Positions 1-8,280 are shown, numbered from the stretch's first letter. The stretch: 64,000 nucleotides of DNA from CAVQBC01 sp963848415 (GCA_963848415.1 CAWKDN010000001.1:1798001-1862000), one strand, 5' to 3'. The notes: generated from the letters alone by a model not told the origin. Made by a program: numbers and translations.

Positions 1-2
1 TG

Positions 3-440
3 ATCCTCAACTGCCTCTCGCTCGTGGTGCTCTTCGCGGTCGGCTTCGCGGCCGGCTTCAACTTCATCGACTCGAGCGTCGGCCAGATCGTCCTGGGCAT
101 CGTGCTGCTGTTGCTGATGGGCTACGCGTTCTCGTGGATCTTCGCGCTGGTCGGGCTGTTCTCGTCCACGCCGGAGACCGCCAACTCGCTGGGCTTCACG
201 CTGATCTTCCCGCTGACCTTCGCGTCCTCGGTCTTCGTTCCCGCGGAGACCATGCCCGACGGGTTGCGGCAGTTCGCCGAGGCCAACCCGTTCACCACCA
301 TCTCGGACGCCATGCGCTCGCTGTGGATCGGCACGCCCGCCAACAGCGACGTCTGGATGGCGTTCGTCTGGTGCTTCGTGCTGATCGCGATCTTCGCCCC
401 GCTGGCGATCAGGCGCTACCGCCAGGTGGCCGCGAAGTAG
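3..440 (+). CDS. ABC-2 type transporter permease, C-terminal part (cut by window edge)
   Basis: Only the last ~145 residues are present; the reading frame is open to the window edge, so the start lies outside. Four hydrophobic stretches are visible, one of them a long segment around IVLGIVLLLLMGY. The segment with PAETMP followed by ANPFTTISDAMRSLW is typical of the DrrB/ABC-2 permease family, where it lies near the last membrane spans, and the protein ends in a short basic tail. Such permeases pair with an ATPase to export drugs, lipids or glycans; the ATPase would be upstream and is not visible. Substrate unknown. Confidence 0.75.
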   Translation: MLNCLSLVVLFAVGFAAGFNFIDSSVGQIVLGIVLLLLMGYAFSWIFALVGLFSSTPETANSLGFTLIFPLTFASSVFVPAETMPDGLRQFAEANPFTTISDAMRSLWIGTPANSDVWMAFVWCFVLIAIFAPLAIRRYRQVAAK

Positions 441-459
441 ACCCGGTCCGCCGCGGGCG

Positions 460-2220
460 TCAGCGGATCACCGCCAGGGTGTCCCCGGCGGTGACCGCGG
501 CGCCCTCGGCGATCGGCAGCTCGGCGACGGTGCCGCCCTTGTGGGCGATGATCTCGTTCTCCATCTTCATCGCCTCGATGATGCAGATCAGGGCGCCCTC
601 CTCGACCTGCGCGCCGGCCTCGACGAGCACCTTGAAGACGTTGCCCTGCAGGGGGGAGACGAGCGCGTCGCCGCCCCCGCCGGCCGCGGCGCGGCGCGCC
701 CGGCGCGGCGCCCGCGCCGCCGCCGCGGCCGCCGGGGCGCCCCCGTTGGCGGGAGCGTCGCCGTGCACGGTGACCTCGAAGCGCTTGCCCGAGACCTCGA
801 CGGTGTAGGCCCGCTCGAGCGGCTCGGCCGTGGGCCCGTCGCCGTCGGCGCCGCGCTCAGGCTTCGGGAAGGCGAGCCGCTTGAGCCACGCGCGGTCCTC
901 CACGAGATCGCGGCACGTCTCGCCCCGCGCCCACTGCGGTGAGGCCATGATCGCCCGGTGGAAGGGCAGCAGCGTGCGCACGCCCTCGAGCTCGAACTCC
1001 GCCAGCGCGCGCGTCATCCGCCGGGTCGCGGCGTCGCGGTCGGCGTCCCACACGATCAGCTTGGCCACCAACGAGTCGTACAGCGGCGTGATCTCCGACC
1101 CCGAGCGCACGCCGGAGTCGACGCGCACGCCGGGTCCGGAGGGTTCGCGGTAGTGGGTCACCGTCCCCGGCGCGGGGGCGAAGTTCTTCGCTGCGTCCTC
1201 GGCGTTGATGCGGCACTCGATCGCGTGCCCGCGCAGCGCGACCTGCTCCTGGGTGACCGAGAGCGGCTCACCGGCGGCGATCCGAATCTGCTCGCGGACG
1301 ATGTCGATCCCGGTGGTGGCCTCGGTCACGCAGTGCTCGACCTGCACGCGGGTGTTCATCTCCAGGAAGAAGTAGTCCTCGCCCGCCAGCAGGCCCTCGA
1401 TCGTGCCGGCGCCGCGGTAGCCCACGGCCCGCGCCGCCTCGACCGCGATCTCGCCGATGCGCTCGCGCAGCGCCTGGCCGACCATCGGCGCCGGGCTCTC
1501 CTCGATCAGCTTCTGGTGGCGGCGCTGGACCGAGCAGTCGCGCTCGCCGAGATGGATGACCGCGCCGTGCTCGTCGGCGAGCACCTGCACCTCGACGTGG
1601 CGGGGGTCGGGCAGGTAGCGCTCGAGATAGACCGTCGCGTCGGAGAAGAACTTCTCCCCCTCGCGGGCGGCGCCCTCGAAGGCCGCTTCGAGCTCTGAGG
1701 CCTCCAGCGCGATCCGGAAGCCCTTGCCGCCTCCGCCGCCGGCGGCCTTGACCGCGATCGGGTAGCCGATCTCCTCGGCGATCGGCCCGGCGTCCTGCAC
1801 GGTCGCCACCGGCTCGACGGTGCCGGGGACGATCGGCACCCCTGCGGCCCGCATCAGCTCGCGCGCGCGGGTCTTCGAGCCCATCGCCTCGATCGCCTCC
1901 GGCGGCGGCCCGATGAACGTCACGCCCGCCTCGGCGAGGCGCCGGGCGAACGGCGGGTTCTCGGCCAGGAAGCCGTAGCCCGGGTGCACCGCCTCGGCGC
2001 CGGAGGCCGCGATCACCGCCAGCAGCTTGTCGGCGTCGAGGTAGGACTCCGCCGCCGGGCCCGGGCCGAGCAGGTGCGCCTCGCCCGCCCGCCGGACGTG
2101 CTCGGCGTCGCGGTCGGCCTCTGAGTAGACCGCGACCGAGGCGATCCCGAGCTCGTCGAGCGCGCGGATGACGCGGACGGCGATCTCACCGCGATTGGCG
2201 ACCAGGACCTTCGAGAACAT
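460..2220 (-). CDS. Acyl-CoA (acetyl/propionyl-CoA) carboxylase alpha subunit: biotin carboxylase plus biotin carrier domain
   Basis: A 586-residue protein starting with MFSKVLVANRGEIAVR, the standard start of biotin carboxylases. The ATP-grasp Gly loop GGGGGKG is at about residues 161-167 and the catalytic signature EMNTRVQVEH follows. An Ala/Arg-rich linker leads to a C-terminal biotinyl domain with EAMKMENEI, so the biotinylated lysine should be K552. It carboxylates its own biotin with bicarbonate and ATP and hands the CO2 to a beta subunit, for which the gene at 10900-12468 is a good candidate. Actinobacterial AccA3-type subunits have the same two-domain layout and length. Acetyl- versus propionyl-CoA preference cannot be read from this subunit. 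Confidence 0.95.
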   Translation of the reverse strand: MFSKVLVANRGEIAVRVIRALDELGIASVAVYSEADRDAEHVRRAGEAHLLGPGPAAESYLDADKLLAVIAASGAEAVHPGYGFLAENPPFARRLAEAGVTFIGPPPEAIEAMGSKTRARELMRAAGVPIVPGTVEPVATVQDAGPIAEEIGYPIAVKAAGGGGGKGFRIALEASELEAAFEGAAREGEKFFSDATVYLERYLPDPRHVEVQVLADEHGAVIHLGERDCSVQRRHQKLIEESPAPMVGQALRERIGEIAVEAARAVGYRGAGTIEGLLAGEDYFFLEMNTRVQVEHCVTEATTGIDIVREQIRIAAGEPLSVTQEQVALRGHAIECRINAEDAAKNFAPAPGTVTHYREPSGPGVRVDSGVRSGSEITPLYDSLVAKLIVWDADRDAATRRMTRALAEFELEGVRTLLPFHRAIMASPQWARGETCRDLVEDRAWLKRLAFPKPERGADGDGPTAEPLERAYTVEVSGKRFEVTVHGDAPANGGAPAAAAAARAPRRARRAAAGGGGDALVSPLQGNVFKVLVEAGAQVEEGALICIIEAMKMENEIIAHKGGTVAELPIAEGAAVTAGDTLAVIR

Positions 2221-2334
2221 GGCGGCCGGTGATGCTACTTGCGCCGCCGCGGCCCGGGGCCCGCCACCGTGGATGAGCGGGCTCTCACGTCGGGCTCACC
2301 GTCGCCTCACTCGCCCCCGCGAGCGTGATTGCTC

Positions 2335-2616
2335 GTGATCCTCTCACCTCGCCGTCGGCCGATCGCACGGCGGGCCGCGCTGCTCGCAGCGCTCGCCCTC
2401 GCGATCATCGTGACCCCCGCGGTCGCCGAGGCCGGCCCGTTCGACGACGACCGCCCCATGGCCCGGGACGACCCCCGCGCCGCCCGGGCGATCGGCGTGG
2501 CCACCGAGGTGGTGCGGGGACGCCCCGTGGCCGTCGCCAGGGACGGCGACGACGGCAGGTGGGAGATCACCGTCCGCTCGCCGGAGGGCGACTACGAGGT
2601 CGAGCTCGAGGGCGCC
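2335..2616 (+). pseudogene. Secreted PepSY-like protein, 3' end lost
   Basis: A GTG start at 2335 gives a basic N-terminus, a hydrophobic signal segment (ALLAALALAIIVTP) and an Ala-x-Ala-like cleavage region, then a segment GRWEITVRSPEGDYEVELE that resembles the end of a PepSY domain. After about 2616 the plus frame stops looking like protein and the opposite strand instead encodes a sensor-kinase N-terminus. The usual PepSY ending is missing, so the gene is truncated. PepSY proteins often sit beside two-component systems, which fits the neighbour. The assignment rests on one short stretch. Confidence 0.5.
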
Positions 2617-3059
2617 CGACTCCACGGTGAACGGGCGTCCGCCCAGGAAGGTGATCACGGACTCGCCCTCGCCGGGCACGTTGCGCTGGAAGTAGAGCCG
2701 GAAGATCCCGGCCAGGTCGCTGCCGAACGGCCGCCCGGTGGCCGGGTTGGAGCCCTCGCTCGCGAGCGCCCGCAACTCCTCGATCTCCTGGGTGAGCGCG
2801 TTGTCGACGCGATCGGTCGTGCGGACGGCCAGCAGCTGGCGGATGGCCAGCACGAGAGCAGCGTCGAGAAGGCCAGCAGGACGACGAAGGCGGCGAGGAT
2901 CCGGGTGCGGGCGCCCGCCAGCAGGCGCCTGACGAAGCCGGGGCGCGCCGGCGCGGGCGCCGGCCGCTGCTCGGGACGGGCGGGAGCGCCCGTGGGCGCG
3001 TCCGGCTCGGCGGGCGGATCGCCTCCGGCGGGCGGCAGCCGGATCTCGGGCGCCGCCAT
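2617..3059 (-). pseudogene. Sensor histidine kinase, N-terminal remnant
   Basis: Starts at ATG 3059 (overlapping the stop of the upstream gene as TGATG). It has a Pro-rich cytoplasmic tail, then RILAAFVVLLAFSTLLS as the first membrane helix, then a frame change near 2870 to VLAIRQLLAVRTTDRVDNAL, followed by LTQEIEELRALASEGSNP, typical of the periplasmic loop of HAMP-type kinases. Reading stops making sense near 2617, before any second membrane helix, HAMP, HisKA or HATPase domain. One missing G in the TCTCGTG run would explain the frame change. It is a remnant that cannot signal. Confidence 0.6.
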
Positions 3060-3513
3060 CAGTCGTCGCCCCCGTCGTCGTCCCCGTCGCCGTCGCCGCC
3101 GTCGCCACCACCACCACCACCACCCCACCGCCGGCGCCGCCGCCGGGCGTGCCGCCACCGCCGCCCGCGCCGCCGCCGCCGCCGGTGTCGCCATCCGCGC
3201 CCACCCCGTCGTCGCCCCCGGACGGGCCCCCGCCGGCCGAGCGCTGCTGCACCCGGCGGGTACTCGCGCGCTCCCGCCGCCGCTCCGCCCGCCGGGCGTC
3301 CGCCCGACGCGCCGCGGCGCGCGCCGCCCGCCGGCGCTCGCGGATGCGCTCCTGCCGGGCCGCGTTCTCGCGCGGCTCGCCGCCGCGCGGTCACGCAGCT
3401 GGATCACCGGGCACTGAGGCGTCGTCGGCCTCCTCGAAGAACCGCGGTACGAGCAGCACCAGGGCCAGCGCGGCGACGGCCGCCACCACGATGACGATCC
3501 GCTGAAGGGCCAT
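3059..3513 (-). pseudogene. Hypothetical membrane-anchored coiled-coil protein with Gly/Asp-rich tail, interrupted
   Basis: ATG 3513 begins MALQRIVIVVAAVAALALVL, a single N-terminal membrane anchor. The frame meets a TGA at 3393-3391 and then continues in the same frame with an Arg/Ala/Glu-rich helical segment (REN AARQERIRERRR) and a Gly-rich linker. A frame change in the GTG-repeat near 3130-3145 is needed to reach the Asp/Gly-rich end and a TGA that overlaps the kinase ATG. The nonsense codon plus the frame change suggest decay or sequence error. The tight overlap says it was the gene upstream of the kinase in one operon. Function unknown; I do not recognise the family. Confidence 0.45.
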
Positions 3514-3557
3514 GACGGGGGTCGCGGACGCTAGCCGCACGAGGTGAGAGGCCTCTC

Positions 3558-4205
3558 ATGCGCCGGCGTGCGAGCATCCGCCCGGTGCCCAGCCTGTCGA
3601 CCCTGCTGCTCTTCGCGACGGTCAGCGCGGCGCTCGTCGTGGTGCCCGGGCCCGCGGTCGTCTACATCGTCACCCGCGGGATCGCCCAGGGGCGGGCGGC
3701 CGGCGTCGTGAGCGCACTGGGCATCGAGGCCGGCGCGCTGGTGCACGTGGCCGCCGCCGTGGTCGGGCTCTCGGCGCTCGTGGCCTCCTCGGCCTCCGCC
3801 TTCGCGGTGATCAAGTACGCGGGCGCCGCCTACCTCGTCTACCTCGGCGTGCAGCGCCTTCGCGCGCACGACGACGTCGCCCTCGCCGACCTGCCGCCTG
3901 CGCCGCGCGGCCGGCTCTTCCGCCAGGGGGTCGTCGTCAACGTGCTCAACCCGAAGGTCGCCGTGTTCTTCCTCGCCTTCCTGCCGCAGTTCGTCGACCC
4001 GGCGCATCCCGTGGCGCCCCAGGTCGCGCTGCTCGGTGCGCTCTTCGTGAGCGTCGCGCTGGTGATCGACTGCGCGTGGGGGCTGGCCGCGGGCTCGCTC
4101 GGCGATCGCTTGCGCAGCAGCGCGCGCGTGCGCCGGTGGCTGGACGGGATCAGCGGCGCGACCTTCGTCGGCCTCGGCGCCGCCGCGGCCCTCTCGCGCC
4201 GCTAG
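3558..4205 (+). CDS. LysE/RhtB family amino-acid exporter
   Basis: A 215-residue membrane protein with about six hydrophobic segments. The N-terminal helix carries VVVPGPAVVYIVTRG, the conserved Pro-Gly-Pro signature of LysE/RhtB exporters, and the central NPKVAVFFLAFLPQF matches the family's NPK...F motif. Members export amino acids or similar small solutes from the cytoplasm. An alternative GTG start at 3585 would remove a short basic leader and gives the more usual N-terminus. It converges on cysN with the stop codons overlapping by a few bases. Substrate unknown. Confidence 0.88.
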   Translation: MRRRASIRPVPSLSTLLLFATVSAALVVVPGPAVVYIVTRGIAQGRAAGVVSALGIEAGALVHVAAAVVGLSALVASSASAFAVIKYAGAAYLVYLGVQRLRAHDDVALADLPPAPRGRLFRQGVVVNVLNPKVAVFFLAFLPQFVDPAHPVAPQVALLGALFVSVALVIDCAWGLAAGSLGDRLRSSARVRRWLDGISGATFVGLGAAAALSRR

Positions 4206-5431
4206 GCCTCCACCATCCCGGCGCCGACGGTGTCGTTCGTCTGCTCGTCGATGAGGATGAACGCGCCCGTGGCGCGGCTGTCGGCGTACAGGTCGGCCGG
4301 CACCGCGTGGGCGGTCTTCAAGCGCACGCGCGCGAGGTCGTTGAGGGCCAGCTCGGGCGCGGGGACGGGCTCGAGCGTCTCGACGTCCAGCCGGTGGTCG
4401 ATGGCCTCAAGCCGCGCCTGCACGGTGCGGGTGGTGTGCTTGAGCAGGTAGCGCCCTCCCGGCCGAGCGGGGGCGTCGCCCAGCCAGCACACCGTCGCCG
4501 CCAGCTCGCGCGCGGCCACGGGCGCGTCGTCGCCGGCGGCGGCGATCAGCTCCCCGCGCCCGGCGTCGAGCTCGTCCTCGAGCTGCACGGCGACCGACAG
4601 GCCGGCGGGCGCCACCGCGACGTCGCCCCCCGGCCCCTCGATGCGGGTGACCCGGGTGCGGCCGCCGCCGGGCAGGACCACCACGTCGTCGCCGACGCGC
4701 AACACGCCTGCCGCGACCTGGCCGGCGTAGCGGCGCTCGCCGGAGCGGATGACGTACTGGACGGGCAGCCGCGCCGGGGCCTCGGAGGGGTCGCCGCCCA
4801 CCGGCACCGTCTCCAGGTGCTCGAGCAGCGGTGGCCCGCCGTACCAGCCGAGCCGCTCGGAGCGCTCCACGACGTTGTCGCCGTGCAGCGCCGAGACCGG
4901 GATCAGCGCGACGTCGGCGAGCCCGAGCCGGCAGGCGAAGCCCAGCACCTCGCGGGCCACCGCGTCGAAGGCCCCCTCGTCGTAGCCGACGAGGTCCATC
5001 TTGTTCACGCACACGACCACCTGCGGGATGCCCAGCAGCTTGGCGATCGCCGCGTGGCGGCGCGACTGGTCGGTCGGGCCCTTGCGGGCGTCGACGAGGA
5101 TCAGTGCGAGCTCGGCGGTCGAGGCGCCGGTGACCATGTTGCGCGTGTACTGCGCGTGTCCCGGCGTGTCGGCGACGATGAAGCGCCGGCGCGGGGTGGC
5201 GAAGTAGCGGTAGGCGACGTCGATCGTGATGCCCTGCTCGCGCTCGGCCCGCAGCCCGTCGGTGACGAGCGCCAGGTCGAGGCCCTCGCCGCCGCGGCGG
5301 CGCGTGACGTCTGAGACGTGGTCGAGCTGGTCGGCCAGGATCGCCTTGGCGTCGTAGAGCAGCCGCCCGATCAGCGTGGACTTGCCGTCGTCGACCGAGC
5401 CGGCGGTGGCGAACCGCAGCAGGTCAGAAAT
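4202..5431 (-). CDS. cysN: Sulfate adenylyltransferase subunit 1 (GTPase)
   Basis: CysN is the GTPase that drives ATP sulfurylase: sulfate + ATP to APS + PPi. The frame shows the G1 loop SVDDGKSTLIGRLL, the G3 motif DTPGHAQYTRN and the G4 motif NKMDLVGYD, then EF-Tu-like beta-barrel domains ending in TNDTVGAGMVEA. The protein clearly extends upstream of the first internal ATG (5137). In frame, before SDLLRFATAGS, there is no ATG or GTG: the options are ATT at 5431 or CTG at 5422/5419. I chose ATT because most CysN proteins begin M-SDLLRF at this spot, and it overlaps the cysD stop, as expected for translational coupling. About 409 residues. Confidence 0.92.
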   Translation of the reverse strand: MSDLLRFATAGSVDDGKSTLIGRLLYDAKAILADQLDHVSDVTRRRGGEGLDLALVTDGLRAEREQGITIDVAYRYFATPRRRFIVADTPGHAQYTRNMVTGASTAELALILVDARKGPTDQSRRHAAIAKLLGIPQVVVCVNKMDLVGYDEGAFDAVAREVLGFACRLGLADVALIPVSALHGDNVVERSERLGWYGGPPLLEHLETVPVGGDPSEAPARLPVQYVIRSGERRYAGQVAAGVLRVGDDVVVLPGGGRTRVTRIEGPGGDVAVAPAGLSVAVQLEDELDAGRGELIAAAGDDAPVAARELAATVCWLGDAPARPGGRYLLKHTTRTVQARLEAIDHRLDVETLEPVPAPELALNDLARVRLKTAHAVPADLYADSRATGAFILIDEQTNDTVGAGMVEA

Positions 5432-6341
5432 AGCCGGCCACCTTGCGGTCCTCCATCGCGGCCTCCGACGCGCGGTCGTCGGCGCGCGTCTCGCCGCGCT
5501 CGGTGACGCGGGTCGCGGCGATCTCGCCCACCACCGCCTCGAGCGTCGCCGCCTGCGAGCGCACAGCGCCCGTGCAGGACATGTCGCCCACGGTGCGATA
5601 GCGCACCGAGGCGCGGAACGGCCGCTCGTCGTCGAGCAGCTCGACGTGGTCGGAGAGCGCGTAGAGCATCCCGTCGCGGGCGAAGACCTCTCGCTCGTGG
5701 GCGAAGTAGATCGAGGGCACCTCCAGCGCCTCGGCGGCGATGTAGGACCACACGTCGAGCTCGGTCCAGTTCGAGAGCGGGAACACGCGCACGTGCTCGC
5801 CGCGGCGCACGCGGCCGTTGTAGAGGTTCCACAGCTCGGGGCGCTGGCGGCGCGGGTCCCACTGGCCGAAGTCGTCGCGGAAGGAGAACACCCGCTCCTT
5901 CGCCCGCGCGCGCTCCTCGTCGCGGCGCGCCCCGCCGAAGGCGGCGTCGAAGCCGTGGGCCTCGATCGCGTCGAGCAGCGTGACGGTCTGCAGGCGGTTG
6001 CGCGAGGCCCGCGGCCCCGTCTCCTCGACGACCCGGCCCGCGTCGATGCTCTCCTGCACCGAGGCGACCACCAGCTCGGCGCCGAGCTCGGCCACGCGGC
6101 GGTCGCGGAACTCGATCACCTCCGGGAAGTTGTGCCCGGTGTCGACGTGCATCAGCGTGAACGGGAACGGCCCCGGCCGGAAGGCCTTCTCGGCCAGGCG
6201 CAGCAGCACGATCGAGTCCTTGCCGCCCGAGAAGAGCAGCACGGGGCGCTCGAGCTCGGCCGCGACCTCGCGCATGACGTGGATCGCCTCGGACTCGAGC
6301 ACCTCCAGGTGCGTCAGCTGCAGCGGCGCGGCGAGGGTCAC
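5424..6341 (-). CDS. cysD: Sulfate adenylyltransferase subunit 2 (ATP sulfurylase catalytic subunit)
   Basis: Starts at GTG 6341, which overlaps the stop of the reductase gene as GTGA. The 305-residue protein starts TLAAPLQLTHLEVLESEAIH and contains the PP-loop FSGGKDSIVLLRLAEKAF near residue 38 and GGARRDEERARAKERVFSFR, all CysD hallmarks, and ends KVAGYF. It forms the adenylyltransferase with CysN. The gene order reductase-cysD-cysN with overlaps makes one sulfate-assimilation operon. No APS reductase (cysH) or APS kinase gene is in the operon or the window. Confidence 0.96.
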   Translation of the reverse strand: MTLAAPLQLTHLEVLESEAIHVMREVAAELERPVLLFSGGKDSIVLLRLAEKAFRPGPFPFTLMHVDTGHNFPEVIEFRDRRVAELGAELVVASVQESIDAGRVVEETGPRASRNRLQTVTLLDAIEAHGFDAAFGGARRDEERARAKERVFSFRDDFGQWDPRRQRPELWNLYNGRVRRGEHVRVFPLSNWTELDVWSYIAAEALEVPSIYFAHEREVFARDGMLYALSDHVELLDDERPFRASVRYRTVGDMSCTGAVRSQAATLEAVVGEIAATRVTERGETRADDRASEAAMEDRKVAGYF

Positions 6342-7915
6342 GCGACCTCCGCCGGCTCGAGCTGCTCCGTCCACCACTCGGGCTGGGTGCGCCCGGCGAA
6401 GTCGCGGAAGGTCTCGCCGTCGTCGTGGTGGTGCTCGTAGAGGGTGAAGATCCGCAGCAGGGTCTCGTTGAGGTCCCAGTTCGGGACCTTGCGGACGACC
6501 ACGTCGCCGAACTTCGGCTCGGGGCCGAGGCGGCCGCCGATGCGGATGTCCATCGCCTCGACGAACTCGCCGTCGACCTTCTTGAGCACGCCCTCGATGC
6601 CGACGTCGGCGATCTGGTGCTGGGCGCAGCTCGACGAGCAGCCGGCGAAGTGCAGCCGCAGGTCCTCGCCGTGGCCGTTGGGGCGCACGTGGGCGTCGAG
6701 GAACTTGGCGATCTCCCACGCGCGGTCCTTGGTGTGGACCTTCGCCAGGCCGCAGAACTCCTTGCCGGTGCAGGTCTGCAGCCCGCGCGCGAACAGCGGC
6801 GGCTCGGGGGAGAGCTCCTCGGCCAGCGGCTCGGCCAGCAGCGCGTCGACCGCGTCTGACCGGACGAACGGGATCAGCACGTTCTGCTGGTGGGTCAGGC
6901 GGATCTGCCCGTCCCGGCTGCCGTGCTTGCGCGCGAGCGCGACGAGGCCGCCGAACTGCTCGGCGGTGATCCGCCCGACCGGGACGCAGAAGCCGACCGC
7001 GGCGTGCTCGCCGTCGGCCTGCGGCGTGACGCCGACGTGGTCGTGGCCGTGCAGGTCGGGGGCGACGCGCGCGGCCCGCCGCGGGTCCCACCCGAGCCGG
7101 CGCACCAGCTCCTCGCGGTAGGCGTCGGGCCCGAGGCTGTCGACGAGGAACTTCAGCCGCGCCCGGCCGCGCTTGGCCCGGTTCTCCTCGGAGTCGCGGA
7201 AGATGGCCGTGACGCCGGCCACGACCTCCGGAGCCTCCTCGGGGGAGACGAAGACGTCCAGCGAGCGCGAGAAGTGCGGGGAGCTGGAGAGCCCCCCGCC
7301 GATGCGCAGGTTGAAGCCGCGCGTGCCGTCGGCGTGCACGGCGCCCGAGAGGTGGACGTCGTTGATCAGCCCGCGCGCGCAGTCCTCCGCGCAGCCGGTG
7401 ACCGAGATCTTGTACTTGCGCGGCAGGTTGGAGTAGAGCTTGTTGCCCAGGAAGTAGTCGTGGATGGCCTCGGCGGTGGCGTGCCCGTCGGCGACCTGCT
7501 CATGCCCGATGCCGGCCAGCGTGCAGCCGACCACGTTGCGGGTGATGTCGCCGCACGCGCCCTTGACGGTCAGCCCGCAGGCGTCGAGGCGGTCGAAGAT
7601 CTCCGGGACGTTGTCCAGGGTGATCCAGTGGATCTGGATGCACTGGCGCGTCGTGCAGTCAAGGAAGCCGCGCCCGAAGTCGGCCGCGATCGAGGCGATC
7701 GCGTCGGCCTGGTCGCCGGTCAGCACGCCCTGGACCACCTTGACGCGCAACATGAAGTTGCCGTCCTTGGTGTTGTGCGGGTACAGGCCGTACCACTTCA
7801 GGCGCACCAGGTCGTTCTCCTCGAGCGTCTCCCAGCCCTCGCGGGTGGCCCGCATGAGCTCGGGGTAGACGTCGAGGCCGTCCTTCTCCTGCTTGATGCG
7901 TTCGAACTTGTTCAT
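6338..7915 (-). CDS. Ferredoxin-dependent sulfite (or nitrite) reductase
   Basis: A 525-residue siroheme/4Fe-4S reductase when started at ATG 7915 (MNKFERIKQEKDG). The cluster ligands are visible as C382-x5-C388 (CTGKEFC) and C426-x3-C430 (CSSSC). Two repeats of the NIR/SIR ferredoxin-like fold are apparent, with DCTTRQCIQIHWI in the first half. The enzyme reduces sulfite to sulfide (or nitrite to ammonia) with six electrons from ferredoxin. Being co-transcribed with cysD and cysN favours sulfite reduction. It is the first gene of the operon; a run GGGG lies just before the start. An upstream in-frame extension to 7963 looks non-conserved. Confidence 0.93.
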   Translation of the reverse strand: MNKFERIKQEKDGLDVYPELMRATREGWETLEENDLVRLKWYGLYPHNTKDGNFMLRVKVVQGVLTGDQADAIASIAADFGRGFLDCTTRQCIQIHWITLDNVPEIFDRLDACGLTVKGACGDITRNVVGCTLAGIGHEQVADGHATAEAIHDYFLGNKLYSNLPRKYKISVTGCAEDCARGLINDVHLSGAVHADGTRGFNLRIGGGLSSSPHFSRSLDVFVSPEEAPEVVAGVTAIFRDSEENRAKRGRARLKFLVDSLGPDAYREELVRRLGWDPRRAARVAPDLHGHDHVGVTPQADGEHAAVGFCVPVGRITAEQFGGLVALARKHGSRDGQIRLTHQQNVLIPFVRSDAVDALLAEPLAEELSPEPPLFARGLQTCTGKEFCGLAKVHTKDRAWEIAKFLDAHVRPNGHGEDLRLHFAGCSSSCAQHQIADVGIEGVLKKVDGEFVEAMDIRIGGRLGPEPKFGDVVVRKVPNWDLNETLLRIFTLYEHHHDDGETFRDFAGRTQPEWWTEQLEPAEVA

Positions 7916-7962
7916 GGACCCCTGCCGGGTTGGGAGCACTACCGGGGCCGACAAAGGTACCA

Positions 7963-7994
7963 ATCCCGACCGGAAACCATATGATTCCCGACCG
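7963..7994 (-). promoter_or_regulatory. Tandem 10-bp direct repeat upstream of the sulfur operon
   Basis: On the minus strand CGGTCGGGAA (7994-7985) is repeated as CGGTCGGGAT (7972-7963). The two copies are exactly 22 bp apart, two helical turns, and end about 48 bp before the reductase start. The spacing is what a dimeric regulator or two cooperating dimers would need. This is a candidate operator; the regulator is unknown. Confidence 0.4.
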
Positions 7995-8011
7995 AAGCTG
8001 GGGAGAAGGGC

Positions 8012-8230
8012 CTACCAGGGGTGGGGATCGCCCCACGGCGAGGGCGCGTCGGGCTCGCGGCCGACGCCCTCCAGCCGAGCGGCCCGCAGCCAGCCGCCGG
8101 GGCGCTCCGGCGGCGGCGCCGGCGGCGGGGCGGTGTCGCGCAGGAACTGCTCGATGGCGGCCACCACGGCGGCCGCCTCCTGCGGGGTGGCGCTCGCGGC
8201 GTGCAGGCTCAGGTGCGGCCGGCGGTTCAC
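8012..8230 (-). CDS. Acyl-CoA carboxylase epsilon-subunit-like small protein
   Basis: A 72-residue protein beginning MNRRPHLSLHAASATPQEAA. It has one predicted amphipathic helix (ATPQEAAAVVAAIEQFLRDT), a Pro-rich linker and a Trp-containing tail (GGWLRAARLEG, ending WGDPHPW). This layout (short strand, helix, linker, Trp/Arg segment) resembles the AccE/PccE epsilon subunits that stabilise actinobacterial carboxylase complexes. Those are normally encoded beside the beta subunit; here it sits alone, about 2.7 kb from it and 97 bp upstream of the sulfite reductase. The family call is by pattern only. Confidence 0.6.
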   Translation of the reverse strand: MNRRPHLSLHAASATPQEAAAVVAAIEQFLRDTAPPPAPPPERPGGWLRAARLEGVGREPDAPSPWGDPHPW

Positions 8231-8280
8231 GGCTGAAGGCCCGGGCGGAGCACCCGGTGGACGCTATCGTGCCCGCGCCG

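Noticed and set aside
3105..3140. Histidine- or valine-repeat coding sequence (CAC/GTG tract)
   Set aside because: The tract is a trinucleotide repeat inside an interrupted gene where frames slip; no single frame gives a coherent protein across it.
3391..3393. In-frame TGA as a selenocysteine codon, given the SelB-like gene
   Set aside because: The flanking protein is low-complexity, no conserved Sec/Cys position is apparent, no SECIS-like hairpin was recognised, and the SelB-like protein lacks its GTP-binding loop.
4407..5012. Additional Arg-rich minus-strand genes overlapping cysN
   Set aside because: They are shadow frames of cysN with no motif, signal or start context.
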